Source: Ampullaceana balthica (taxonomy: Eukaryota; Mollusca; Gastropoda; Lymnaeidae). From it: a stretch of 64,000 bases of DNA. A program made the translations under genes and the position numbers. The stretch spans positions 569,791-633,790 of the forward strand of contig CALYLW010000336.1 of NCBI GenBank assembly GCA_944989445.1, in the 5' to 3' direction. This document shows positions 23,101-31,804 of this stretch, piece by piece (the stretch's first letter is position 1; each line of letters begins with the position of its first letter). Below the pieces are notes generated by a model, which saw only the letters and a list, made by a program, of their open reading frames with translations, did no database searches and was not told the origin of the DNA.

Positions 23101-26100
23101 GAAAGGTTCATGTTCTAATAGTTGTATCTTATGAGTCACAGATTTTGTGTTTCCTGTTTCTTTTGTTATGACACCTTTGTATCTTTGGAAAATTTTCATC
23201 ACTCTGTGTTTCATATTATCTGGTATGTCAGATAATATTATTTCACTGTCAGGGTATGCTCTTTTTCATTGTACTGTCATTTTCATCATTTTCTTTGCTG
23301 ATGATATTTACGGTTTGTTTTTCGTCTTTATAGTCACCATATGCTCTTAGTTTATCAATGTGCAATTTTTTCACATGTCCTTTTATATTGACGCTATATG
23401 TGACATCACTAAGTTTTTCTTCAATGTTGTATGGACCTTCCCAAGAGATTTCATTCTTTGCGTTTGGTAACAATACTAAGACTTGTTGTTCTGGCTCAAA
23501 TGTTCTTAATTGTCTGTGTTTATTTTTTATTTCTCTATGTCTTGTACTTTGCTTGATTAGTCTTTGTTTTGCTGTTTCAATACTGAAGAGTATTTTATCT
23601 CTAGTGTCTGACATCAGCTGATATCTGTCCTGTATGGCATCTTGTTTACTTATAAGCCTTACACCAACACTGATAATCTCAAATCTTCTATCCCATCTCT
23701 TCCCGCGCTTTCACTCACGTGATCTCTCCGTCATCCAACACGCGATTCACACGTGACATTCCATATAATTCAAAGATCATTAAAATTTGCAAATTATAAT
23801 AATACAATACACATTTTTTTATGTTTTGTAAATTCTTGTAGCTTCCTAAAGCTAGATAAACCTCTGGTACATAAATATTGTCCACAGATGGCTGCTGGAT
23901 TTCCACTATGGGTGTCTGTTGTCATTGTGGGGTCTGTTGGAACATTCTACACGGCAATTGGAGGAATGAAGAGTGTCGTGTGGACGGACGCCTTCCAGTG
24001 TCTGGTCATGTTTGCCGGAATCTTTGCTATGATTATCAAAGGTAAGGTGAGCTTAGTTATATTTTAAATATAATTGTTGATCAGTCAAAGTAACAGCTGT
24101 TTTGTGTTTTTGTAATCAGGTAGTTTGGCTGTAGGCGGGTTGGACAAAGCGTGGAATATAGCGGAAGAATCTTTGCTATGATTATCAAAGGTAAGGTGAG
24201 CTTAGTTATATTTTAAATATAATTGTTGATCAGTCAAAGTAACAGCTGTTTTGTGTTTTTGTAATCAGGTAGTTTGGCTGTAGGCGGGTTGGACAAAGCG
24301 TGGAATATAGCGGAAGCTGGTGGAAGGACGTCTTTTAATGTTTTCAACCCAGACCCAAGAACAAGAAATACCTGGTGGAGTATCATCATAGGTGGAATGT
24401 TTGGATGGTAGGTGTCTAATTACTTCATCTGGTTGGTGGCTCACTTCACCTGGTAGGTGACTCACTTAACATATTAGTTGATTCACTTCATCTGTTAAGC
24501 TATTTATCACGCTACATGTTAGGCTAACATATTACCTGGATTTTTAAAATTATTTCAGCAGGTAGATCTTTTATAAATGTAGACAGAGTAATGTTTTTAT
24601 AATGAAAAATATTTTTTTAATGATAGATAACTAATGTCTATAAAACAGAGTCGCACTTTGGAAAAAATTAATAATGAATAAATCGCAAAATAATAGAGTA
24701 TTCTTGCACTAAAAATTAATTAATTCAAATTGTGTCTTCAGGTTCGGCAACATTTTCAATCAGTCCACCACACAAAGGATTTGTTCCATGAAAACAATGA
24801 GGGCAGCCAAACTCAGCTACGTCATCAACTGCTGCATATTTATCTGTTATGGAATGCTTTTGTTTATTGTTGGTATGGTGATATATGCCTATTTTACCTT
24901 CATCAGATGTGATCCCTTTGACGTGAGTAATTCATTGTAAATGTGCACCATTAGAAGATCATGCATATATTAAGTTGAAATCCCTCAGATATTATATTTT
25001 TTACACAATGTTTTATTGAAACTGAATGAAATCTAGAGATCCGCTATATTATGCATACCTGGAGTGTCAATTGAAAGTATGCCTTCATGTAAATGATATT
25101 TGTGTGTGTGTGGTCTGAATAAGTATATGGCTTACAAAGTTTAGGTGTCTTGTGTAGGTACTATGTCTCTATCTACTGTCAATTTTATGTCTCTATCTAC
25201 TGTGACTTTTATGTCTGTATCTAATGTGACTGTTAAGGCTGTATCTACTGTAACTTTATGCTTGTATCTACTGTGACTTTTATGTCTGTGTCTGGTTTGA
25301 CTGTCATGTCTGTATCTACAGTGACTCTTAAATGTGTATCTACTATGAACTTTATGTCTGTAGCTAATGTGGCTATACTCGCAATGATCACGTATCAAGT
25401 TAAGGCCAATATTTTCACATTGATCACGTATCAAGTTAAGGCCAATATTTTCACATTGATCACGTATCAAGTTCAAGGCCAATATTTTCAGTCCGGCTCA
25501 ATAACCAACAGAAACCAATTGGCCCCTTACTTTGTGCTGCACAGTTTGGGAGACATACCGGGAATGGCTGGCATCTACATGTCCACATTGTTCAGCGCGA
25601 CCCTGAGTACCCTGTCATCAGGTATACCGAAGTCATGCTTACTTTTTCTTAGGTGAAAGTAGAAAACCTTTTCATAATCTTACACATTTATTTGACCCGT
25701 TATTAACGCTGCACTATTGATAATTATTATACATTATATGTTAACCCTTGGTATGTTTCCCCATTTCTATAATATTTTAACCCTTGATATGTTAACTCGT
25801 GGTATATTATCCCCAAGTATGTAAACCCGCGGTATGTTAATTCTTGGTATGTAACTATTGTTAACCCCTAGTATCCTAACTCATGCACAAAATATTAATA
25901 TGTTGCACGGGGATATGTATTTATGCGGTATCGTACGAGTATCTTTAGTAGATGAGTAGTTTACTTATCTCCGCCAAGACAGTTTGGAATGCAGATATCA
26001 TTCCGAATCCAAAAAAAAATACTGACTTTTATATCTTCTGTGAGTATTGGTCTAACTTTTTACTCCTATACCATAGCTCTAATAGGATCATCAGCATCAG

Positions 26101-29100
26101 TCACATGACCGTTGCTGTCGTTTAGGGGAGCGCATGGACATATAAAAAGACCCGTAAAAACAAAGTTTTTGACTATAAATCCCTTATATATGAGACAAAA
26201 CTGAAAGTATTGATTATGTTCCAACGCGACAAACATTTACAGCCTGAAACTGGTATCTGGCTGGCATCTACATGCCAACATTGTTCAGCGGGGCCCTGAG
26301 TACCCTGTCATTAGGTATACCGAAGTCATGATTATATTTTTCTTAGGAGCTGAAGGAAGAATAAAGTTTCATAAACTGACACATTTATTTGACCCGTTAC
26401 TAACGCAACATTATTGTTAATTATAATACATTATATGTTAACCCCGGTACGTTCACCCACGCTATGTTAACCCTTGATATGCTAACTCCCAGTATATTAA
26501 CCCCTGGTGTGTTAATCCCTGGTATAATGTTAACTCCTGGACAAAAAATAGTTAAACATTGCACGGGGTTGTACATGTACTCGTCTCCGTTCGTGTGGGA
26601 GGGGACTTTGGGCACTTATTGGAATACTCACAATTTTCCTAACTTAAATGCATTTTCGTCAAGTAGCTTTAGTGGATAGGAAGTGCACGCATCGCTACCA
26701 ACACAGATTGGTGCACGGGAGACAACTGCCCAAGTTGCTGCCGAAATGCAACGGTACAAGCTAGCCATCTTAGGGATAAGTGAATCCCGATGGACTGGCT
26801 CAGGCCAGATGAAGCTCAGCTCAGGAGAACTGCTAATATATTCAGGCCATGATGAGGAAAACGCAGCTAACACCCAAGGAGTAGCACTCATGCTTTCCAA
26901 AACTGCTCAGAACGCCCTTTTAGAGTGGGAAGCCCATGGTCCCCGGATAATCACCGCAAGATTTAGGAGCAAAAACCAAGAAGTCAATATGGATCGTCTT
27001 CAGGTATACGCTCCTACTAACGACAGTAAAGAAGAAATCACAGAGGACCTCTGCAACAGACAGAGAACCTTTATCCAAAAGTGTCCTAGGAGCAATGTGA
27101 TTATACTAATGGGTGACCTAAATGCAATAATCAACATTAAAAACACTTTTAAAAACTAGTCTTATATTAAAAATGCACTAATTTTCTACTTTTTAGTCTA
27201 CGCATTTTACAGTAAGTGTAAAGCCAGCTTACCTTTTGACTATAAATCCCTTATATATGAGACATAACTAAAAGTAGTGATTATGTTTAAACGCGACATT
27301 TACAGACTGAAACACAATTATCTCCCCTGGTTTTAAAACTGGGTGCAGGGACGGTAGGGGGTGTTAACAGTGACGGTCGTCGTCAACGCGTGAACTGGGC
27401 ACGTGAAAAAATTATAAACAAATAGTGGTACGGTTCCGATTAAACTTACAAAGCAAGTTAATATAAGACTAGTAATAAAACAACCCGTAAAAACAAAGTT
27501 TTTGACTATAAATCCCTTATATATGAGACATAACTAACAGTATTGATTATTTTCAAACACGACAAACATACAGACTGAATCTGTCTTAACTCAACTTTGC
27601 TTCATAACCCTGGGGGGAGGGGGAGAGGTGAAAAGTCTGGTCAACGATTTGCTTGACCGAGCTCAGCATGACACGTAAAATGTAAACAAAAGCACGCGGG
27701 TACGTCGATGGGTCGCCTCAAAGCGTCAACTCAAACTTTCACGTGGGAAAAAAAACAATAACAAACCGTGAATTTGAATTACATACGTTATATAAGGAAA
27801 AACTAAAAATGCATTAATTTAATTACGGTACGATCGATCGATCTGAATTTTAATACGATGCATTGTTAGGTGAGACAGGTCTGTGTGCCAAATTTCAGCT
27901 CGATCGGATCACTGGAAGTGGGTCATTTTCAACTTTTGTTTTTCCGCCCACCCGCCCAAGACAGAGAGAGATGACGACAGAGACGGCGGTGAAGTTAGTA
28001 TAAGGGATTTAAAAATAGGCAGCAACAATAATGGATATGAAGAATGCATGGGAACACACGGCCACGGAGAGATGAACGAAAATGGTGAAAGGCTAGCAGA
28101 TCTAATTGCTGCAGATGGACTAGTCATCGGTGGAAGCCTCTTCATGCATAGCAATATCCACAAGGCAACATGGATATCACCAGATATGTCAACGGCTAAC
28201 CAAATCGACCATATATGTATCTGCAAAAAGTTTAGAAGATCTCTCCAAGATGTAAGGGTAAAAAGAGGGGCAGATGTAGCCTCAGATCATCATCAACTGA
28301 TTGCCAAACTAAGGCTAAAATTGGAAAAGAATTTGACAAGTGAGGGAAGCAAGCGCCAGCGTTTTAACACTGCTCTTTTGAAAGGGAAACCAAAACTTAA
28401 TGAGTTCTAACTTACGCTAACAAACAAATTCCATATCTTGCTAGAACTAGGCAACGAAGAAACATTTGACCAAAACTGGAAAATCTTCAAAAAAAATACT
28501 TACGACCACCTGTGAAGAAGTGTTGGGTCCCAGACAACAAACGCATAAAGAATGGATTTCTAATGACACCATGGAGAAAATCCAACAGAGGAAAAAGTAG
28601 AAGGCAAATCTAAACAACAGCCGCACCAGAACCGAAAAAGCTAGAACATCAGAAGAATACGCAGAAGCCAATAAAGACGTTAAACGTAGTATAAAGTCAG
28701 ATAAAAAAAACTACATAGAAGTATTAGCACTTGAAGCAGAAGAGGCAGTTTACCATGGAAACACACGAGAACTATTCAGTACAATAAAAAAAAGCTATCC
28801 GGAAAGTTCAAAAATCCAGAGAGACCTGTTAAAACTAAAGATGGGAAATTTGTACCTGATGAAGAGGGTCAGAAAAAAATATTGAAAGAACATTTTGAAG
28901 AACTCCTCAACCGACCAGCCCCATAATACAAACTCAACATAGAGCCACATAGAGCCAGCGGAACAAGACCTAGAAATAGACTGCAGCACACCCACAAAAC
29001 AAGAGATAACAGAGCAATTAAACAACTAAAGAAAGGCAAAGCAGCTGGTCCAGACAGAATACCAGCAGAAGCCTTGACAGCAGATATTACGACTAGCTCT

Positions 29101-31804
29101 GCAATGCTACACACTCTTTTCAAGAAAATATGGGAGGAAGAACAGATTCCGATGGAGTGGAAAGAAGGACATCTCATTAAGCTCCCAAAGAGAGGAGATC
29201 TTAGCTCTTGCTCCAAATATAGAGGAATAACTCTGCTATCCATACCTAGCAAAGTATTTAACAGAGTGCTGCTAACCAGAATTAGGGACGCAATAGACAC
29301 CCATCTTAGAGACCAACAAGCAGGTTTTAGAAAAGATGGATCATGCACTGACCAGATTGCTACCCTGAGAATTATATTGGAACAATCCCTGGAGTGGAAC
29401 TCACCACTATACATCAACTTTATTGACCATGAGAAGGCTTTCGATAGTGTTGACAGGCCAAACCTGTGGAAGTTACTAAGACACTATGGGATACCACAAA
29501 AACTGACTGACATAATTAAGGCTTCATACGAAGGACTTACATGTAAAATTGTTCATGGCCAACAAACAACAGCGTCATTTGGGGTACAGACCGGAGCCAG
29601 ACAGGGGTGTCTGCTTTCACCATTCTTATTTCTGCTAACCATCGACTGGATAATGAAAATGTCTACAGAGCAGAAGAGAAATGGTATCCAGTGGACACTA
29701 TGGAAACAACTTGATGACCTGGACTTTGCGGATATCTGGCATTAACATCGCACCCACAGCAACAGATGCAGGAGAAAACCAACTATGTAGCACAGTTCTC
29801 TGCTTGCTTTGGCCTGAACATCCATAAGGGAAAAGGCAAAGTCCTTAAAATAAATACATCAAGCAATACTCCAATAACACTGGAAGGAAAAAATCTCGAG
29901 GAGGTGGATAGCTTCACATACATTGGAAGCATGATTGACACACAAGGAGAGACAGAAGCCGATGTAAGAATGAGAATTGGCAAAGCAAGAACAGCATTTA
30001 AACAGCTTTAAAAAAGTTTGGAACTGCAACAACTTGACTCTCGATACCAAGGTCAAGATATTCAACACCAAAATAAAGCCTGTCTTGCAGGATGGAACAG
30101 AAACATGGCGAATAACAGCAGCCATTTAAAAAAAGCTTCAAGCTTTTATAAACACATGTCTCCGAACAATTTTCCGAAACCGCTGGCCCAATGTCATCAC
30201 CAACGAAGACCTCTGGCAACGCACACAACAAGAGCCAGTGGAAGAGCTAATACGCCAGCGCAGATGGAGATGGATTGGCCACACTCTCAGAAAGCCTACA
30301 TCCAGCATTGTGAGACAAGCCCTCACATGGAACCCCCAAGGCAAGAGAAAAAGAGGTCGTTCCAAAATGACCTGGAGAAGGGAACTGGAGGCAGACACTA
30401 AAATGAGCGGGCACAGCTGGGTGGAGATAGAAAGATTGGTGCAGGATTGGGATGCCTGGAGGCCCCTTTATTGTAAAACCCGGGGGGCAGGGGGAAGGTG
30501 TGGTCACCGATGGCATGCGTGAACGACTCAAGTGGTACGGGACGCCGAACAATAACAAACTGTGAAATTGAATTACCTATAGTTATATAGAGATAAACTA
30601 AAAGTGTATTCATTTAATTAAGGTCTATTCGATCAATCTGAAATTTGTTTGATACGATGCATTGTTAGGTGACATAAGTCTATGTGCAAAATTTCAGCTC
30701 GATAGCAACACCGTAAGTGTGTCATTTTAGACTTTTGTTTTTTTCCGGCTGACGTACGAAGAGATGACGACAGACAGAGAGACAAGATTTCGAAGTTAAT
30801 ATAAGGGATTTAAAAATACTGAAAACTTTGAAAATATGTGATTCTCATCTCTTCTGTGTGTATTACTCTGTTGTATCCAAGACCATAGACCCATGGGGTA
30901 CATGTCCTTAAATATTGATAAATAGTTAATCTTGTATACAAAACTTAAAACTTTCAACTTTACATACGAAATTATCTTGATATCCTAATAAGAGGTATTA
31001 AAGATATCTATTCTTTAAACAGGTATCAACGCACTTGCGGCCAATACTGTTGAGGACTTTCTGAAGACGCCCCTGAGTCGTTTGACTGAGAGCAGGGCGA
31101 CGCTTATCACCAAACTTATCGCTACCATTTATGGTGTTCTCATTGTTGGACTGGCTTACGCCGTTCATTACATCCAAGGGCCGGTCACTCAAATGGCCCA
31201 GTCTGTATTTGGCGCCTGTGGGGGTCCCATAGTTGGAGTTTTCCTCTTGGGAGCCATCGTCCCTTGGGGTAACAAGTATGGAGCACTGGTGGGGGGAGGC
31301 GTGGCTATTCTGTTCAACATATGGATATGTGTCTGCAACCAATTCTACGGCAAGAAAGCCGCAGTGCTTCCATCACCACCAACTGACATGTGTTTTGGAA
31401 ACAATTCTGATGTGTTTAATACAGAAAACACGTCGAGCATCTATACAGCGGTTATAAACTCGACCACTTCCACACCACAACTCGGCAGTGGTTATACTTT
31501 TTTTCTTTATGACATTTCCTATGAGTGGTACGGATTTATAGGCACGTGTGTTAGTTTAACTCTCGGAGTAGCTATTAGCTATTGCACTAGAAACTCTTTT
31601 AAATCCAGTGTCGATCCCAAGTTAATTTTTCCATTTCTTCGAAATGTTTGGTCCTTACCTGATGTTCCTCAAGCGGACACAGATGTGTCAAATGTCAAAA
31701 CAAATGAAGCTTTGAAACTAAACAATTTATTGATGGAAAATTTTATGAAGAAATCTTACACCTTAACCATAAATACAATTGAAAAAAACCAACAATTCGT
31801 TTAA
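16996..31804 (+). CDS. SLC5-family Na+/solute symporter, copy B (7 exons)
   Basis: Exons 16996-17184, 19076-19345, 23888-24041, 24269-24407, 24742-24922, 25492-25621, 31023-31804; predicted 614 aa. Exon 1 gives the first helix and DEYLLGGRAMYMLPVALSLF. Exon 2 gives SAISLMGMPTDVYHYGAM (family SAI/SAV...G.PSEIYRFG), ELRF and QTVLYMAIALLTPAL. It is an SMCT/SMVT-type sodium symporter of the plasma membrane; the substrate is unknown. Oddities: a 149-bp duplication across the exon 3/4 junction adds a hybrid exon that must be skipped; the exon 6 helix reads FSATLSTLSSG instead of [11 protein letters not shown]; the stop codon is lost, adding QFV; introns 2 and 6 hold retrotransposons; an orphan exon-6 piece lies in intron 6. 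The frame is otherwise intact. Confidence 0.88.
17368..17590 (+). repeat. HINE-like repeat fragment in intron 1
   Basis: Contains the internal blocks aatgcattgtatcaaaattt, ttaatgcatttttagtttat and cagtctgtaaatgtttgtcg of the repeat family described at 45697-46224. Also present in copy C intron 1 (50823-51060), so it is an old insertion. Confidence 0.6.
17775..18185. repeat. Inverted repeat in intron 1 (B)
   Basis: Left arm about 17775-17937 and right arm about 18045-18185 are reverse complements with mismatches (e.g. taatatgactaaaaacg against cgttttagtcatatta). Spacer about 110 bp. Retained in copy C intron 1 (51230-51635). Probably an old fold-back MITE. Confidence 0.65.
18190..19070. other. 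Intron 1 remainder, nothing recognised
   Basis: AT-rich, collinear with copy C intron 1. I see no coding or structured elements beyond homopolymer runs. Confidence 0.4.
19076..19345 (+). CDS. Copy B exon 2
   Basis: 270-nt, phase 0 both ends, from tctgcag to caa|gtaagt. It codes residues 64-153: SAISLMGMPTDVYHYGAMQP, a helix, TSIYQYLELRFESSLVRL and a further helix ending LLTPALGLQ. It joins directly to MAAGFPLW of exon 3. Confidence 0.9.
19411..20809 (-). mobile_element. 5'-truncated RTE-type non-LTR retrotransposon in intron 2 (B)
   Basis: Flanked by a 7-bp target duplication GTCTAGA (19404-19410, 20810-20816). Copy C intron 2 has the unoccupied site (tttgtctagaacaa near 52850). The 3' end is a short gatgatgat tail typical of RTE elements. 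Confidence 0.88.
19418..20548 (-). pseudogene. RTE reverse transcriptase, C-terminal two-thirds
   Basis: 376 uninterrupted codons on the minus strand. Motif A is NFIDYEKAFDSVDRPTLW, motif B GARQGCLLSPFLFLL, motif C DLDFADDLAL with both catalytic Asp intact. Then come FTYIGSMID and the RTE-typical C-terminus KRKRGRPKMTWRRELEAD and GLCPRWDEGR. Upstream sequence to 20809 belongs to the fingers region but is frameshifted; the endonuclease domain is missing, so the copy cannot be autonomous. The only intact-looking FADD box among the retroelements here besides the CR1/Jockey copy. Confidence 0.88.
21057..21361 (-). repeat. LTR (3' LTR of the gypsy element)
   Basis: Begins TGTAACCT and ends GACATTCA in plus-strand reading. 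The last about 100 bp recur at 23669-23762. No clear target duplication could be assigned at the outer edges. Confidence 0.65.
21698..21838. repeat. 46-bp tandem repeat near pol end (about 3 units)
   Basis: Unit actaatattaatacagtctc...aggaattcacag starting at 21698, 21744 and 21790. It lies between the RNase H end and the 3' LTR; on the minus strand the first unit contains the pol stop codon. Confidence 0.85.
21841..22238 (-). pseudogene. RNase H domain of the gypsy element
   Basis: Reads FIVSTDASSIALGACLMQ, then HPIQCLSRNLTKTECNYST and IERECL, the canonical Ty3/gypsy RNase H start. Frameshifts follow; the tail ERKDNVVADILSRM is recognisable near 21860-21900, after which a stop ends the polyprotein. 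No integrase follows it. Confidence 0.82.
22254..23214 (-). pseudogene. Reverse transcriptase of the gypsy element
   Basis: N-terminal part 23214-23020 (KVYPIPMAYRETVKQEIDYL), middle part with an in-frame stop near 23022 and a frameshift near 22862, then 22862-22254 with FDLNRGFWQINMNPDS, MPFGLVNSTATFSRFM and the catalytic box YVDDICI. Ty3/gypsy reverse transcriptase by motif; the polyprotein is inactivated by at least one stop and one frameshift. Confidence 0.87.
23249..23614 (-). pseudogene. Integrase C-terminal (GPY-like) region upstream of RT
   Basis: Reads VLVLLPNAKNEISWEGPY, DVTYSVNIKGHVKKLHIDKL. This is the GPF/GPY module that ends Ty3/gypsy integrases. On the coding strand it precedes reverse transcriptase by only a few tens of codons, with one frameshift between. 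This is Ty1/copia-like domain order, as in the Gmr1 group. The integrase catalytic core is deleted; the frame runs straight into LTR sequence near 23665. Confidence 0.8.
23888..24041 (+). CDS. Copy B exon 3
   Basis: 154 nt, same boundaries and frame as copy A exon 3 ([20 protein letters not shown]). Its last 23 bases are also the start of the 149-bp tandem duplication. Confidence 0.88.
24019..24316 (+). repeat. 149-bp perfect tandem duplication across exon 3/intron 3/exon 4
   Basis: Two units, 24019-24167 and 24168-24316, appear identical. They run from aatctttgctatg in exon 3 to gcggaag in exon 4. The result is exon3 - intron3 - hybrid exon - intron3' - exon4. Confidence 0.93.
24120..24190 (+). 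pseudogene. Hybrid exon 4/3 created by the duplication
   Basis: 71 nt bounded by a normal acceptor (gtaatcag) and donor (gtaagg): first 48 nt from exon 4, last 23 from exon 3. If included, translation meets TGA at the fusion (gaa gaa tct ttg cta tga), and 71 is not a multiple of three. The normal protein requires skipping it. Confidence 0.8.
24269..24407 (+). CDS. Copy B exon 4
   Basis: 139 nt, second copy of the duplicated acceptor. Reads [20 protein letters not shown]...[13 protein letters not shown], differing from A at a few residues. Donor atg|gtaggt begins a short (about 4 unit) version of the 21-bp minisatellite (24408-24500). Confidence 0.87.
24742..24922 (+). CDS. Copy B exon 5
   Basis: 181 nt, acceptor tgtcttcag, donor gac|gtgagt. 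Codes [20 protein letters not shown] and a helix ending FIRCDPFD. Confidence 0.88.
25386..25491 (+). repeat. 36-bp repeat spanning exon 6 acceptor region (3 units)
   Basis: gatcacgtatcaagttaagg...attttcac starts at 25386, 25422 and 25458. Only the last unit ends in ttttcag and serves as acceptor; the earlier ones end ttttcac. Copy A has one unit (2238), copy C two (56611, 56647). Confidence 0.88.
25492..25621 (+). CDS. Copy B exon 6
   Basis: 130 nt with the same junctions as A. Contains two adjacent changes: FSATLSTLSSG where A and C have [11 protein letters not shown]. Confidence 0.87.
26148..26252 (-). repeat. HINE-like repeat fragment
   Basis: Reverse copy of the repeat's 3' end: acccgtaaaaacaaagtttt, taaatcccttatatatgag, gcgacaaacatttacag. 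It lies exactly between two differently derived halves of intron 6. Confidence 0.65.
26259..26314 (+). pseudogene. Orphan duplicate of the 3' part of exon 6, inside intron 6
   Basis: gctggcatctacatgccaac...accctgtcattag followed by gtataccg, matching the last 56 nt of exon 6 plus the donor, but with no acceptor. Intron sequence after it matches copy A intron 6, while sequence after the true exon 6 matches copy C intron 6. Confidence 0.85.
26717..27135 (+). pseudogene. RTE apurinic endonuclease-like domain, N-terminal half
   Basis: Reads YKLAILGISESRWTGSGQMK, GVALMLSKTAQNALLEWEAH and VIILMGDLNA, the AP-endonuclease-like fold of RTE elements (annotated in many animals as craniofacial development protein 2-like). 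It stops at MGDLNA because a repeat is inserted there; the continuation KIGSNNNGYE-type sequence is found at 28013. Confidence 0.85.
27136..28010 (-). repeat. Reverse HINE-like repeats nested in the RTE endonuclease
   Basis: One partial (about 27231-27480) and one nearly complete reverse copy (27480-28010). The last ends gaagttagtataagggattt, complement of the family 5' end. The RTE reading frame resumes right after it. Confidence 0.75.
28011..28410 (+). pseudogene. RTE endonuclease, C-terminal half
   Basis: Reads NNNGYEECMGTHGHGEMNEN, GERLADLIAADGLVIGGSLF, ATWISPDMSTANQIDHICI and RGADVASDHHQLIAKLRLKL; the NQIDHI and SDHH motifs are the catalytic C-terminal motifs of the AP-endonuclease fold. 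The frame then closes near 28410. Confidence 0.87.
29074..30010 (+). pseudogene. RTE reverse transcriptase
   Basis: Reads KLPKRGDLSSCSKYRGITLL, FIDHEKAFDSVDRPNLW (motif A), GARQGCLLSPFLF (motif B) and then DLDFAD followed by a one-base indel that destroys the FADD catalytic box (29731-29745). The frame is recovered at 29766 with NYVAQFSACFGLNIHKGKGK and FTYIGSMID. Non-functional. Same family as 19411-20809. Confidence 0.87.
30477..30811 (-). repeat. Reverse HINE-like repeat, truncated
   Basis: Contains tgcattgttaggtgacataa, gcaaaatttcagctcgat and ends gaagttaatataagggattt. Intron 6 sequence shared with copy A (aatactgaaaactttg) resumes immediately after. Confidence 0.7.
31023..31804 (+). CDS. 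Copy B exon 7 (terminal, stop-loss)
   Basis: Same acceptor and frame as copies A and C. At the position of their TAA this copy has CAA, so the protein runs three residues further (QFV) to TAA at 31802-31804. The rest is nearly identical, including three glycosylation sequons. Confidence 0.9.

Larger units (their letters stand above)
21057..23762 (-). mobile_element. Ty3/gypsy LTR retrotransposon, Gmr1-like order, internally deleted
   Basis: On the minus strand: short 5' LTR remnant (23762 to about 23665), integrase C-terminal region, reverse transcriptase, RNase H, a 46-bp repeat, then the 3' LTR (21361 to 21057). The LTR remnants share caacactgataat and acgtgatctctccgtcat. Copy C has uninterrupted sequence at this place (near 54325). 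Gag, protease and the integrase core are deleted; frames are broken. Confidence 0.83.
26717..30476 (+). mobile_element. Near full-length RTE retrotransposon in intron 6 (B), split by HINE-like repeats
   Basis: Endonuclease part 26717-27135, insertion of repeats to 28010, endonuclease remainder 28011-28420, linker, reverse transcriptase 28950-30010, C-terminal part to about 30476, where a further reverse HINE-like repeat joins. Copy A intron 6 (near 2760-2780) gives the unoccupied outline. Frames carry several indels. Confidence 0.85.

Noticed and set aside
22456..23621. Plus-strand frames in the gypsy element (e.g. 23358-23621)
   Set aside because: Opposite strand carries clear RT, RNase H and integrase motifs; these are shadows.
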